Both the position numbers and the translations under genes were made by a program. A stretch of DNA of 64,000 nucleotides from Pseudomonadota bacterium. GTDB taxonomy: Bacteria; Desulfobacterota; Desulfobulbia; Desulfobulbales; Desulfocapsaceae. The notes below the pieces were generated by a model, which worked only from the letters and a program-made list of their open reading frames with translations, was not told the DNA's origin and ran no database searches. The DNA is taken from assembly GCA_018821985.1 (NCBI GenBank), contig JAHJKP010000010.1:1-64000 (forward strand), written 5' to 3'. Below are positions 52,780 through 62,341 of the stretch, one piece after another (position 1 is the stretch's first letter; every line of letters begins with the position of its first letter).

Positions 52780-53544
52780 ATGATTTTTGACATACTGACC
52801 ATATTCCCAGCGCTGTTGGATTCACCACTGAATGAATCCATCATTCGCCGTGCCAGACAGGAAGAGAAGATCCGCATTGATATCACTGATATCCGGAGTT
52901 TTTCCCTGGACAAACATGCCATGACCGACGACAGGCCTTTTGGCGGCGGAGAAGGAATGGTCATGAAACCAGAACCTCTGACTGCTGCTCTGCGTGCAGT
53001 GCAGCAGAAAAATGGACAAGGCAGGGTCATCCTCCTCAGTCCGCAAGGACGTACCTATACTCAGAAGGTTGCCGAAGAGCTCAGTTCATTGTCCCATCTG
53101 ATTCTGATCTGCGGCCGATACGAAGGGGTTGATGAGCGCTTTGTGACCGCTTCCGTTGATGATGAAATCTCGGTTGGTGATTATATCCTGACCGGTGGTG
53201 AACTTGCAGCCATGATTGTGATTGATTCTGTAACCCGACTTCTTCCAGGAGTTCTGGGCTGTGCAGAATCGGCAACACGCGATACGTTTAGTAGAAGTTT
53301 GCTTAAACACTCACAATATACTCGACCACGGGTTTTTGAGGGGCAGGAGATACCTGAGATTCTTCTCTCTGGTAATCATGAAGCGATTGAACACTACCGA
53401 TTCCTTGAATCAGTTCGACGCACCCTGAAACGACGCCCGGAATTATTAAGACAGGCTGTTTTCAGTAAAAGTGAAAAAAAGCTGCTCAAAGAGCAGGGTT
53501 TATACCAGAAGATAGAGGCGTTACAGACAGGCCCGAATGAATGA
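52780..53544 (+). CDS. trmD: tRNA (guanine37-N1)-methyltransferase
   Basis: A SPOUT methyltransferase, 254 residues from the ATG at 52780 (259 if the GTG at 52765, overlapping the rimM stop, is used). [14 protein letters not shown] opens it, followed by [61 protein letters not shown] and the trefoil-knot region. It methylates G37 of tRNAs reading CNN and preventing frameshifts. Family start position favours 52780, but coupling favours 52765. Confidence 0.95.
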   Translation: MIFDILTIFPALLDSPLNESIIRRARQEEKIRIDITDIRSFSLDKHAMTDDRPFGGGEGMVMKPEPLTAALRAVQQKNGQGRVILLSPQGRTYTQKVAEELSSLSHLILICGRYEGVDERFVTASVDDEISVGDYILTGGELAAMIVIDSVTRLLPGVLGCAESATRDTFSRSLLKHSQYTRPRVFEGQEIPEILLSGNHEAIEHYRFLESVRRTLKRRPELLRQAVFSKSEKKLLKEQGLYQKIEALQTGPNE

Positions 53545-54118
53545 GGAAAGAGAAAAAGTAGTTGATATAGCCCTTATTCACTATCCTGTTATCAACAAGA
53601 GGGGAGAGACCATAGGCTCGGCAGTAACCAATCTTGATCTCCATGATATCGCCCGGGCAGCACGGACATATGGGATTGATAATTACTATATTGTCACTCC
53701 TTATAGTGACCAGCAGATACTGGTTCAAGAGATTCTTGATCACTGGCAGTCAGGGTATGGGGCTACATACAATCCCGCCCGTAAAGCAGCCCTTGACCGA
53801 GTTAAGATTACAGGGTCACTTGAGACGGCCATTTGCCTGATCACTGAACAGAGAGGCCGGAGACCCCTGATCCTGACGACGAGTGCTCGTGCCCAGAAGA
53901 ACAGTATCAGCTACCGGGAAACCCGAAGGCGCATCGAGACAGGAGAGCCAATTATTCTCCTGTTCGGCACAGCCCATGGACTAGCCCCGGAGATAACCGA
54001 GACAGCGGATTACACCCTGCCTCCAATTGAGAGTGCAACTGACTATAATCACCTTTCTGTGCGTTCAGCAGTCTCGATCATCCTTGATCGGCTTCTTGGC
54101 GTCCAGGAGGAATTATAA
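53537..54118 (+). CDS. SPOUT-type RNA methyltransferase (Methyltrn_RNA_4-like)
   Basis: A 193-residue protein that matches the small SAM-dependent RNA methyltransferase family often found after trmD in delta- and other proteobacteria. [38 protein letters not shown] is the N-terminus, with [12 protein letters not shown] and [14 protein letters not shown] further on. The target RNA is unknown. Overlaps the end of trmD by eight bases, so it is cotranslated. Confidence 0.85.
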   Translation: MNEEREKVVDIALIHYPVINKRGETIGSAVTNLDLHDIARAARTYGIDNYYIVTPYSDQQILVQEILDHWQSGYGATYNPARKAALDRVKITGSLETAICLITEQRGRRPLILTTSARAQKNSISYRETRRRIETGEPIILLFGTAHGLAPEITETADYTLPPIESATDYNHLSVRSAVSIILDRLLGVQEEL

Positions 54119-54132
54119 AATTAATGGATACC

Positions 54133-54201
54133 TCGAAAAATCATGCTCTTTGTTCAGGATACGGCTTGGCCGTCCAACGGACCAAAGAGACAATTTTTCG
54201 A
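54133..54201 (+). promoter_or_regulatory. Nested hairpin in the leader before rplS
   Basis: TCGAAAAAT (54133-54141) pairs with ATTTTTCGA (54193-54201); inside, CTCTTTG (54146-54152) pairs with CAAAGAG (54183-54189), and at the tip ACGGC pairs with GCCGT near 54161-54173. An alternative GTCC/GGAC pair also exists. This is a candidate structured leader of the rplS mRNA; autoregulation by L19 is inference. Confidence 0.55.
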
Positions 54202-54264
54202 AGTCCCTCAAAGATAGTAAACAAACAACTATCCCTTCAACACACCTTAACGTAGAGTAAAATT

Positions 54265-54618
54265 ATGAGCGTAATACTTGACAGAATCAATCAGGAACAG
54301 ATGCGTTTTGATCACCCCGATTTTCGTTCCGGAGACACCGTAAATGTACACATCCGGATCATTGAGGGAAACAAAGAGCGAGTTCAGATGTTCCAGGGCG
54401 TGGTAATCAAACGGAAAAATGGAACGATGGATGCATCATATACCGTTCGGAAAATGTCCCACGGCGTTGGCGTTGAAAAGACCTTTGCCCTGCACAACCC
54501 CAGAATTGAGCAGATTGATGTGGTAACCCGTGGTCGTGTCCGCCGTTCACGCCTTTACTACCTGCGCAGCAGACGGGGCAAGGCAGCACGTATTCAAGAA
54601 CGAAAATTTATTAAATAG
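54265..54618 (+). CDS. rplS: 50S ribosomal protein L19
   Basis: A 117-residue bL19: [31 protein letters not shown] near 21-52, then [28 protein letters not shown] and [14 protein letters not shown]. It sits at the 30S-50S interface. Preceded by 146 bp that hold a nested hairpin, and followed by rnhB with essentially no gap. Confidence 0.97.
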   Translation: MSVILDRINQEQMRFDHPDFRSGDTVNVHIRIIEGNKERVQMFQGVVIKRKNGTMDASYTVRKMSHGVGVEKTFALHNPRIEQIDVVTRGRVRRSRLYYLRSRRGKAARIQERKFIK

Positions 54619-54646
54619 TTTCCATTTCTTAAATCTAGACAATACG

Positions 54647-55306
54647 TTGCAACGGATTGAAGAGATTCTCTCCTCAGTCGTTCCAGATACGAACGACACC
54701 TTTCTCCTTGAACGTGCCCTGCGCACAAGAGGTTTTTCTTGTGTTGCAGGGTTGGATGAAGTAGGCAGAGGGCCCCTTGCTGGTCCGGTGGTTGCTGCCT
54801 GTGTGGTTTTGCCGCCACAGTGCGACTCTTCTCTGTATCTTGACTCTAAAAAACTGTCCCACAACAGGCGTTGCCTCCTGGCCGGAACACTCTCCGAAAT
54901 CGGCGCCCTGATGAGTGTTGGTATTGTATCCATCGCAACCATTGATCGTATTAACATCCTGCAGGCATCTCTTCTGGCCATGAAAAGGGCCGTGGAAAAT
55001 CTGGCCAGCACAACACTGCCATCACCTGACTTTCTACTGATTGACGGCAAGTTCAAGATCCCCATGGACACCCCCCAACTCACACTGATTAAAGGTGAAT
55101 CAAAAAGCGCCTCCATTGCCGCCGCCTCCATTCTTGCCAAGGTGACACGGGACGCCCTGATGGTTGATCTGGCCACCTGTTTTCCGCAATACAATCTCGC
55201 GCAGAACAAAGGGTATCCCACCCAAGAACATCGCAAGGCCATCGAAAAATATGGCCCTGCACCATGTCATCGCAAGACATTTAAAGGGGTCCGGGAATTT
55301 GTCTGA
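54647..55306 (+). CDS. rnhB: Ribonuclease HII
   Basis: A 219-residue type II RNase H from the TTG start at 54647 (start uncertain; longer frames reach into rplS). GLDEVGRGPLAGPVVAACVVLPP carries the first catalytic acids, DSKKLSHNRR follows, then a LLIDGKFKI segment, KGESKSASIAAASILAKVTRD and the C-terminal GYPTQEHRKAIEKYGPAPCHRKTF. It removes ribonucleotides from DNA. Its end overlaps the yraN gene by 56 bases. Confidence 0.92.
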   Translation: MQRIEEILSSVVPDTNDTFLLERALRTRGFSCVAGLDEVGRGPLAGPVVAACVVLPPQCDSSLYLDSKKLSHNRRCLLAGTLSEIGALMSVGIVSIATIDRINILQASLLAMKRAVENLASTTLPSPDFLLIDGKFKIPMDTPQLTLIKGESKSASIAAASILAKVTRDALMVDLATCFPQYNLAQNKGYPTQEHRKAIEKYGPAPCHRKTFKGVREFV

Positions 55307-55679
55307 CCGCAGGAGAAATATTCTGGGCCAACAGGGTGAAGATTTGGCCGTCCAATACCTTCTAAAGGTAGGTTATCGCATCATTGAACGAAATTACAGA
55401 AACTATTACGGTGAAATTGATATCATTGCCAATGAGCCCAAGAGTTTTGTTTTTGTCGAGGTCAAAACCAGAAGAAATGTGCTCTTCAGCCATCCCTGCG
55501 AAGCTGTTACCAGAAAAAAACAAATTAAGATCAGTAAAGTGGCCATGGCTTACATGACTGAAAACAACCTCACTGAAGTCGCAGCCAGATTTGATGTAGT
55601 AGCCATTCTCTTGCCGGATGACACCCCTCCCAAAATAGATCTCATCCAGAATGCCTTTGATCTGAGCGATGCTTTTTGA
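55251..55679 (+). CDS. YraN/UPF0102 family protein
   Basis: A 142-residue restriction-endonuclease-like fold protein. RRNILGQQGEDLAVQYLLKVGYRIIERNYRNYYGEIDIIANEPKSFVFVEVKTRR shows the UPF0102 core, including the GEIDII...VFVEVK catalytic-site-like acids. Its biochemical role is not established. It starts inside the rnhB gene in another frame, as in many genomes, and closes the ribosomal operon. Confidence 0.87.
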   Translation: MALHHVIARHLKGSGNLSDRRRNILGQQGEDLAVQYLLKVGYRIIERNYRNYYGEIDIIANEPKSFVFVEVKTRRNVLFSHPCEAVTRKKQIKISKVAMAYMTENNLTEVAARFDVVAILLPDDTPPKIDLIQNAFDLSDAF

Positions 55680-55794
55680 CAGCCAAGCCGGATGCTCGCC
55701 TGGCATGACAACACAGAAAATTTTAGACCATTACCTGATCGTTTTTCCATTTCACCCTTAATTTTTACAGGAATCATCCTCTTTAAGAATTGCT

Positions 55795-56817
55795 ATGCGT
55801 CATATTGCCATCACCATGGGTTGCCCAGTCGGAATCGGGCCTGAAATACTACTGAAATTTTTCACCCAAACAGACGGCTTCCCCAAATATGCTCCTGTGA
55901 TCCTTGGTGATATCGGTGTTCTGCAACGCTGTGCGTCTGAGCTGAAAATCAATGCTCAGTTTCTGTCATGGCATCCAGGAACCCCTATCAAGACAGGACA
56001 GATCCCTGTTCTTGAGCTCTCCCATCTCGATGCCCATGACTTGCTCTGGGGCCAACCGACAATCGCCACCGGCAAGGCCATGGTCAGCTATATTGAAAAG
56101 GCTGTCAGCCTCATCCTCGATGGAACCTTCTCGGCGATGGTCACCTGCCCTATTTCCAAATTAAGCCTGAACCGTGCCGGATACACCTTCCCCGGTCATA
56201 CCGAGATGCTGGCCGCACTCACCCAAAGTCGCAATTACGTCATGATGATGGCCGGAAGCCGTCTACGGGTTACCCTTGCCTCCATTCACTGTTCACTGGC
56301 TTCGGTTCCAGACCGTCTTAACCAAGAGACCCTGACCGCCCTTATCCAGACCACAAACACAGCCCTGCACTGCGACTTTGGCTTCTCATCCCCGCGAATC
56401 GCTGTGGCTGCCCTGAATCCCCACGCCGGAGAATCTGGTCTTTTCGGAAATGAAGAAGAAGAAATTATTTTGCCGGCCATTCAGAAAATGCAGGCAGTCG
56501 GGATTCAGGTTCAAGGGCCCTTCCCGCCCGACACCATTTTCTTCAAAGCCGCGGCCGGAATGTATGACGCAGTAATCTGCATGTACCATGACCAAGGCCT
56601 TATCCCCTTCAAACTTCTTCATTTCAAGGACGGGGTCAATGTCACCTTAGGCCTACCTATTGTCCGGACCTCTGTTGACCATGGAACAGCTTATGATATC
56701 GCCGGAAAAGGAGTGGCAGACCCGGCAAGCCTTACCGCTGCCGTGGATCTGGCTGCCTCGATTGCCGTCAACCGGGAATCTGTTCACAACAATCCCGCCA
56801 GCCAGACATTATCCTGA
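55795..56817 (+). CDS. pdxA: 4-hydroxythreonine-4-phosphate dehydrogenase
   Basis: A 340-residue PdxA. The start is MRHIAITMGCPVGIGPEI, with metal-site histidines in FPGHTEML, AALNPHAGESGLFGNEEEEII, MYHDQGLIPFKLL and TSVDHGTAYDIAGKG. It oxidises 4-phosphohydroxythreonine in the DXP-independent branch of pyridoxal phosphate synthesis. Length and motifs are normal. PLP handling by YggS is in the same window. Confidence 0.92.
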   Translation: MRHIAITMGCPVGIGPEILLKFFTQTDGFPKYAPVILGDIGVLQRCASELKINAQFLSWHPGTPIKTGQIPVLELSHLDAHDLLWGQPTIATGKAMVSYIEKAVSLILDGTFSAMVTCPISKLSLNRAGYTFPGHTEMLAALTQSRNYVMMMAGSRLRVTLASIHCSLASVPDRLNQETLTALIQTTNTALHCDFGFSSPRIAVAALNPHAGESGLFGNEEEEIILPAIQKMQAVGIQVQGPFPPDTIFFKAAAGMYDAVICMYHDQGLIPFKLLHFKDGVNVTLGLPIVRTSVDHGTAYDIAGKGVADPASLTAAVDLAASIAVNRESVHNNPASQTLS

Positions 56818-57020
56818 TCCGGTCATAAGATTGCGGGCATCGATCTGATTGTCTTTAATCTCACCTTCTCCCTTGCATCCCGTATAGCTGTGATTAAAAT
56901 TCAAAATTGTGCCGCTGACACGTTTCTTCAATTCATTATTTTCGTGTCTTTCATCTATTTTGAGGGTATCTAAAAGGTGGACGTAGTAAATTGAAAAATG
57001 AGTACAATGCAAGAAGAAAT

Positions 57021-57650
57021 ATGGTTCAAAATCAAATGAATAAAGGATTACTCATAGTATTTGAAGGGATCGACGGTACCGGAAAATCAACCCAGATGTC
57101 ACTGCTCGCAAGTTTCTTAAAGGAAAAAGGACTTGATGTCATTGAAACCAGAGAACCGACAAACGGACAATTCGGTCAACGGATCAGATCCCTTTACGCC
57201 AACAGAAATGGCGTCTCCCGGGAAGAAGAACTGGAGCTCTTTATCGCTGACAGGCAAGAGCATGTGCAAGATATGCTTATGCCGGGGTTACAGGAAGGAA
57301 AGATTATCCTCTGTGACCGCTATTTTCTCTCCACAGCTGCCTATCAGGGTGCCGTCGGCTTTTCTCCAGAGGAGATTATTGAAAGAAACAGTTTTGCTCC
57401 TCAGCCTGATTTGGCCCTGCTCTTCTACGTCCCACCTCAAATAGGTATTGAACGGATTACGACAGGGCGTGGAGAGACACTCAATGACTTTGAGCAGGAG
57501 GCAAGTCTGCAAAAAGTAGCCGCCATTTTTGACAGCCTGAAGCTCCCCTATATTCAGCGTATTGACGCCTCTGGTTCCATTGAATCCGTCCATCAGGCTG
57601 TGCTGCAAGCCGTCACACCCTTTTTGCGCAAAATGAATCAGAATGCGTAA
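57021..57650 (+). CDS. tmk: Thymidylate kinase
   Basis: A 209-residue kinase with the P-loop EGIDGTGKSTQMSLL near residues 14-28, the DR(E/Q)-type RQEH, ETREPT and DRYFLSTAAYQG motifs. It phosphorylates dTMP to dTDP. Candidate starts are 57021 and 57036; the first has an AAGAAG ribosome site. Its end overlaps the TPR gene by eight bases. Confidence 0.92.
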   Translation: MVQNQMNKGLLIVFEGIDGTGKSTQMSLLASFLKEKGLDVIETREPTNGQFGQRIRSLYANRNGVSREEELELFIADRQEHVQDMLMPGLQEGKIILCDRYFLSTAAYQGAVGFSPEEIIERNSFAPQPDLALLFYVPPQIGIERITTGRGETLNDFEQEASLQKVAAIFDSLKLPYIQRIDASGSIESVHQAVLQAVTPFLRKMNQNA

Positions 57651-59397
57651 CAGGAACTCCTTCATCAGCCCTTTTGCATTCACTTTCCTGTGCATTCTGA
57701 GCCTGCAGATATCACTGAGCAGTTGTGCCGGTAAGGAGGAACAACCCACAGCTCCTGCAATTGCTCCTGTGCCTGTACCACAACCTCAAGATGCCACAGG
57801 TGAAAATACCGATCTCGCCTGTTCCTATTTTTATTTTCTCTGGGGGACCCACGCAGAGAGTAATAAAAAATACAGTGAGGCTCAGGAGGCATATGAAAAA
57901 GCCCTTATCTGTGACCCTGAGGCTGATTATATCCTTAAAAAACTTCCCGTTCTCCTTATCAAAATGGGAAAACAACAGGCAGCGGCTCAATGGCTCAGGG
58001 AGGCCACCAAGAAGAACCCAAACGATATTGACAGTCAACTGCTTCTGGCACGTCTGGACATTAATTCCGGCGACATGAATGAAGCTATCCAGATTTACGA
58101 AAAGATCCTTGAACTTGCCCCTGACAACAGCACAGTACGCCTTCGCCTTGGCTACCTCTATAGTCAACAGGGTCGTTATAAAGAGGGAGAGAAAACCATC
58201 AAGATTCTTCTGACCAAAGATCCGAACTCATACTTTGCTCTCCTCTATCTTGCTCGTCTTGCTATTCAATCCGCTGATTATGACACCGCGGCCACCCTCT
58301 ATGAAAAGATCCTGCTCCAGAACTGGTCTCCAGAACTGGTCTATGAAATGGCCGAATTTTATGGCATGCGTGAGCAATATAAACGAGTCGAACAATTGTA
58401 TGCATCCATTCTGGCTAAAGAACCTGAAAATGAACAAGCAGCTCTTGGACGCGTCCATGCCCTCCTTCTCATCGACCAGGGAAAAGAGGCATTGGCAGAA
58501 CTTACCAGAATTCGTGCCCTGAGCAGCAACCCCACCGATATTGATCTTATTTCAAGCCGGATACTCATTCGCATGCAGAATTTTGACAAAGCCAATGCCC
58601 TGCTGGAAAAAATCCTGGCCAGGGATGAGTCATCTGCTGCCCGATACATGCTGGCAGTAATTCGTTATGAACAAAAAAAGCAAGAGGCGGCGCTGGCACA
58701 TCTCAGAAAAATAAACCACAACGACAAGGAATTTGAAAATAGTATTGCCCTGCAGACCAAAATACTGAGTGAGCTGAAAAGAACACCGGAAGCGATCACC
58801 CTTCTCAAGAAATTAATTGAGAGCGCAAGCCGCCGCCAACCCCTCTACTACAGTCTTCTGTCCGGGATCTACGTGACACAGAACCAGCTTGCCAGTGGCC
58901 ATGAAATCCTAAGCAAGGGAATCGAACGATACCCGGACAATGTCCAACTCTTTTTTGAGTACGGACTTCTTCTGGAGCAGGAAGGAAAGCAGAACGAGGC
59001 CATATCCAGCATGGAAAAAGTGATTGAGCTGCAATCTGACCATGTGGAAGCCTTAAATTATCTTGGATACACCTGGGCCGACAACAATGTCCATCTTGAA
59101 AAGGCTTTGGAATACATAAAAAAAGCCATTGCCCTCAAACCAGACAATGGCTATATCCTTGACAGTCTTGGTTGGGTCTATTTTCACATGGGAGATCTGG
59201 AAAAGGCCAGAATAGAATTAGAACATGCCATAGCTCTAGAACCCGATGACCCCTATATCCAGGAACATATGGGAGATATCTACCAGAGATCCGGTCAAAA
59301 GAAAAAGGCATTGAATGCTTATCGTAAAGCTAAAGAGTTGTTCAAAGAGCAGAACTTGCAAGAAAAGATACAGCAGAAAATCGATGAAATCGAATAA
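57643..59397 (+). CDS. TPR-repeat lipoprotein
   Basis: A 584-residue protein with a lipoprotein signal ending SSCAG (Cys 28). The mature part is almost entirely tetratricopeptide repeats, at least a dozen, from about residue 70 to 580 (for example the repeats beginning YSEAQEAYEKALICDP and LEKALEYIKKAIALKPDN). A short proline-rich linker sits at 35-50. It should be a scaffold on the periplasmic face of the inner or outer membrane. It overlaps tmk at the start and the LolB-like gene at the end. Confidence 0.85.
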   Translation: MRNRNSFISPFAFTFLCILSLQISLSSCAGKEEQPTAPAIAPVPVPQPQDATGENTDLACSYFYFLWGTHAESNKKYSEAQEAYEKALICDPEADYILKKLPVLLIKMGKQQAAAQWLREATKKNPNDIDSQLLLARLDINSGDMNEAIQIYEKILELAPDNSTVRLRLGYLYSQQGRYKEGEKTIKILLTKDPNSYFALLYLARLAIQSADYDTAATLYEKILLQNWSPELVYEMAEFYGMREQYKRVEQLYASILAKEPENEQAALGRVHALLLIDQGKEALAELTRIRALSSNPTDIDLISSRILIRMQNFDKANALLEKILARDESSAARYMLAVIRYEQKKQEAALAHLRKINHNDKEFENSIALQTKILSELKRTPEAITLLKKLIESASRRQPLYYSLLSGIYVTQNQLASGHEILSKGIERYPDNVQLFFEYGLLLEQEGKQNEAISSMEKVIELQSDHVEALNYLGYTWADNNVHLEKALEYIKKAIALKPDNGYILDSLGWVYFHMGDLEKARIELEHAIALEPDDPYIQEHMGDIYQRSGQKKKALNAYRKAKELFKEQNLQEKIQQKIDEIE

Positions 59398-60220
59398 GGC
59401 TCCCAGAGTTCAGGTGCCCCCAACCCTTTTCAGGCTCATCCTGACCCTACTGGTCCTGCTCATACAAAGCTGTGCCGGAAAACCCTGGACCAGCCCGGTG
59501 GCTGACAGTGAGACCGCCTTCATCACCCAGACTTTTGAGGAGATGCAGGAACGGGATGCCTCCTGTTTCTGCTGTCTGGATGCAAAGACAACGCTTTCCT
59601 GGGACACCCCTGGAGAAGATCGATCCATTGCGGGCTTTCTCCAGTTGAAGCTCCCGACATCAGTAAAATTCGTGGTACTGAATCCTCTGGGACAACCTCT
59701 TTACGCCCTGGTCAACAACGGCCGGGATTTTCAGTCTATCAACACAAGCTTGAAGCAGCACATCATCGGCAAGATCGGCTCGTTGGCCACGCAAAACAAG
59801 ATCCCTGAGTCTCTGCTCTCTGAGAACTGGGGTTATTGGCTGACAGGAAGACTCCATGAGCAGGGAGCAACAATTGAGGCCATCCACCAAGATGGATCAG
59901 GGCGAGGTGTCTGGATTACGATGCGCTATCAGGACGAGGCGGCCCTGAACAAAAGCCACCTCTTGATTCAACCGGCCACAAGGCAACTCCTGAGCCGGAT
60001 TCTTGTTGATCGTGAGGGAGAAACCATTGCCACCATCTCCTACGATCGCCGGAATGAACAGAATGACTGTGCGCCGGTCAGCAGGATCACCATCAGCGAC
60101 TTGCCATACGGCTCACAGCTCAGCATCGATTTTACAGAAATCCTTACCGATCGCTCATTTTCTGCGGCTAATTTCAGGCTGAAGGTACCAGAAGACTATG
60201 AGACTCAGGAACTTCCTTAG
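59384..60220 (+). CDS. LolB-like outer membrane lipoprotein
   Basis: A 278-residue protein with a lipoprotein signal (LIQSCAG, Cys near 29). The body, with strand-rich segments such as SIAGFLQLKLPTSVKFVVLNPLGQPLYALV and SRITISDLPYGSQLSIDF, resembles LolB/DUF4292-type lipoprotein acceptors. The ATG at 59384 lies inside the last codons of the TPR gene, so the two are coupled; the TPR plus LolB-like pair recurs in delta-type genomes. Whether it receives lipoproteins from LolA is not shown. Confidence 0.68.
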   Translation: MKSNKAPRVQVPPTLFRLILTLLVLLIQSCAGKPWTSPVADSETAFITQTFEEMQERDASCFCCLDAKTTLSWDTPGEDRSIAGFLQLKLPTSVKFVVLNPLGQPLYALVNNGRDFQSINTSLKQHIIGKIGSLATQNKIPESLLSENWGYWLTGRLHEQGATIEAIHQDGSGRGVWITMRYQDEAALNKSHLLIQPATRQLLSRILVDREGETIATISYDRRNEQNDCAPVSRITISDLPYGSQLSIDFTEILTDRSFSAANFRLKVPEDYETQELP

Positions 60221-60262
60221 ACAGTTGGCAGTTCAAGCTGTTCTTTCTCCACTACTCCCTTA

Positions 60263-60985
60263 TCATCTGCCATTCAATATCGACTCAACTGTTTTTTCAC
60301 CAACCTTCCGCAGGAAGATTGCATCCACAAGCGGGGCAATTTTTCCCATTTCATCCTCAAGCAATAAGAAACCTGGTAAAGGTTTTGCTTTGACCAACTG
60401 GACCCGGGACTGATCCACAAAAGAAGCGGGAAGCAAAGTTGCATATTTTCTGTTTTCAGGAAGGTCACACAGGGCTGCGAGGACATCAAGCATGTTGCCC
60501 CAGTACTCTCCCTGCCCCAGATGTTCAATGATCTGCAAAACGGCGGTGGATGCTGAGAGGTAGTATTCCGGCAACAGAGCTGAAGTCCCGGAAAGACACC
60601 TCTGCTCGGAGGCAAAACAACGACAGGAAAATGGCCGTACCTCATAGATCCGGCAGCAACCATCCTCCAGAAAAGGGCAGGGAGACATATTCCCGTACTG
60701 TTCCGGCTGCACATTCTCACCCTGCAGACAGGCGCCGGCAAAATCATTGGTGGTCATCCGGGGACGGTTGGTGGTCTCTTTTTTCTGCAGGCTCTCAGCA
60801 AGCCACAACTCACACCCATTTTCCCGAATCAGGCGATGAATAACCTCCCCTTCAATGGCCGTAATGGTCACATTCTGGGTACAGCAGACCGCACAGTTTT
60901 TTTTACAGGCCAAGGTTAACCCGGGCGACCACTCGGCAAAGGCATCATAAATACCATGCAGGATTTCTTCTTTCAACGGTAACAT
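60263..60985 (-). CDS. YkgJ-family cysteine cluster protein (second copy)
   Basis: A 240-residue protein with CKKNCAVCCTQNVTIT near 27-42 and a later FLEDGCCRIYEVRPFSCRCFASEQRC block, the layout of the YkgJ/UPF0153 metal-binding family. It is distinct from the copy at 10662-11390, with different spacing and only the motif in common. It converges on the LolB-like gene. Function unknown. Confidence 0.75.
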   Translation of the reverse strand: MLPLKEEILHGIYDAFAEWSPGLTLACKKNCAVCCTQNVTITAIEGEVIHRLIRENGCELWLAESLQKKETTNRPRMTTNDFAGACLQGENVQPEQYGNMSPCPFLEDGCCRIYEVRPFSCRCFASEQRCLSGTSALLPEYYLSASTAVLQIIEHLGQGEYWGNMLDVLAALCDLPENRKYATLLPASFVDQSRVQLVKAKPLPGFLLLEDEMGKIAPLVDAIFLRKVGEKTVESILNGR

Positions 60986-61047
60986 ACGACCTCAAGCCAG
61001 CCCTGTAACAAACCATTCAGGGCAAAAGGGAACTTGTCCGAAGCTCC

Positions 61048-62043
61048 TCATGGTTTTTCACTGTTTCCGGCATCTGCAGCGTCAGAAGAATTTACAAAAA
61101 GGACATATAAATTCTCCTCTTTGAAAAATACCTGCTGCAGATCATAATGTCGATTCGGCACTAACTCTAGAACAACTCTAATCTTGTGAGAATTCACATT
61201 CTTCTCCACCCGGACCTGCTTAACAAATTTACCTTTTATGGGTATAACCTCCGGCACATTCTCCCCAAGGCTTGCATCCATAAAATCACAGACGATACTG
61301 GGTGTTCCCTCTTCAATGCCAAAAACCACAGGGGGGTGAAAATTATTCAATTTAAACAATATCTTTTCCCCTTTATCAGGGCTTTGTTCAAATGAAATAG
61401 CATGGATCAACAGTTGTGACGACGAAGGAACAGATAATTCTTTGCCGGAAACAACGGGAGGCGTAACAAGCGGCGGTTCGATCTTTTTCTCTTTCACCTG
61501 CTTCAATGAAGCTGCTTTCTTTTCCACCGTCCCGAGAGCAGGAGTCGCTTTTGCAGAAACAAGGTCACTTTTTTTCGCCTTCCCCACTGGCTGTTCACGT
61601 TGTTGTTTAGCCTCCTTCTGCCCGGCATGAAAAATCGTAATGATCAGGCTATTATTTTTTTCCCGAAAATCCTGGGAAAAGTCGTAGTCACCTGCAGGAA
61701 CGAGATCAAGAACCACCCTGGTCTTAAGCTGGGGGTCAGCATGCATCCCGGCCCTGATTGCCGAGACCAGATTTCCCCTAACCTTCATCACCCCCTTGAC
61801 CAATGTGGAGTGCCGGGTATCATAAAAATCAAAGACAACCTTGGGTGATTCTCCTTGAATGGCAAATATTTTGGGGAGATATGGACCATTGAGTTTAAAG
61901 GTGATCGTTTCCCGACTACTGCTTTCCCGATCAAAGGAAATATTTTCAAGCAGGGGGCCACTCTCCTCAGCGCAACTCTGAACAACAGGCAAGGCAAGAA
62001 AAACAACAACAGCCAATATAAGAAGATGGATAGTTTGACGCAT
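61048..62043 (-). CDS. AMIN-domain periplasmic protein
   Basis: A 331-residue exported protein with a hydrophobic signal after MRQTIHLLI and a cysteine near 23 whose lipobox is poor. Two AMIN-like beta-sandwich domains flank a charged, Lys/Ala/Pro-rich linker: the first around 30-135 (GPYLPKIFAIQGESPKVVFDFYDTR, RVVLDLVPAGDYDF) and the second around 225-320 (HPPVVFGIEEGTPSIVCDFMDAS, RVVLELVPNRHYDL). AMIN domains target periplasmic proteins to peptidoglycan or secretin complexes. No amidase or secretin domain is attached. Confidence 0.78.
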   Translation of the reverse strand: MRQTIHLLILAVVVFLALPVVQSCAEESGPLLENISFDRESSSRETITFKLNGPYLPKIFAIQGESPKVVFDFYDTRHSTLVKGVMKVRGNLVSAIRAGMHADPQLKTRVVLDLVPAGDYDFSQDFREKNNSLIITIFHAGQKEAKQQREQPVGKAKKSDLVSAKATPALGTVEKKAASLKQVKEKKIEPPLVTPPVVSGKELSVPSSSQLLIHAISFEQSPDKGEKILFKLNNFHPPVVFGIEEGTPSIVCDFMDASLGENVPEVIPIKGKFVKQVRVEKNVNSHKIRVVLELVPNRHYDLQQVFFKEENLYVLFVNSSDAADAGNSEKP

Positions 62044-62341
62044 GTCATGGCCCATTGGAAGCCTGGCAGGCAGAGGCCGGCAATTTCCCTGCCGGCTCAA
62101 GGAAAGCGGCAGAAATAACAAATTTATGATACGATCTTTAATTTTCATACATGTAACCCTTATTCAAGATAACATACTATTTTTATTCAAACAAATACAT
62201 CTTTACCTTGAATACATTATCCGCCCTTGTAAAGTCAACCTATTTCCAGTAAATCTGCAGATGAAATATAGATACGAGAGACAGACACCAGACCGGCAGT
62301 CCCTTTCAATGGTACCATAAACAAATTCCTGAAGACTCCCC

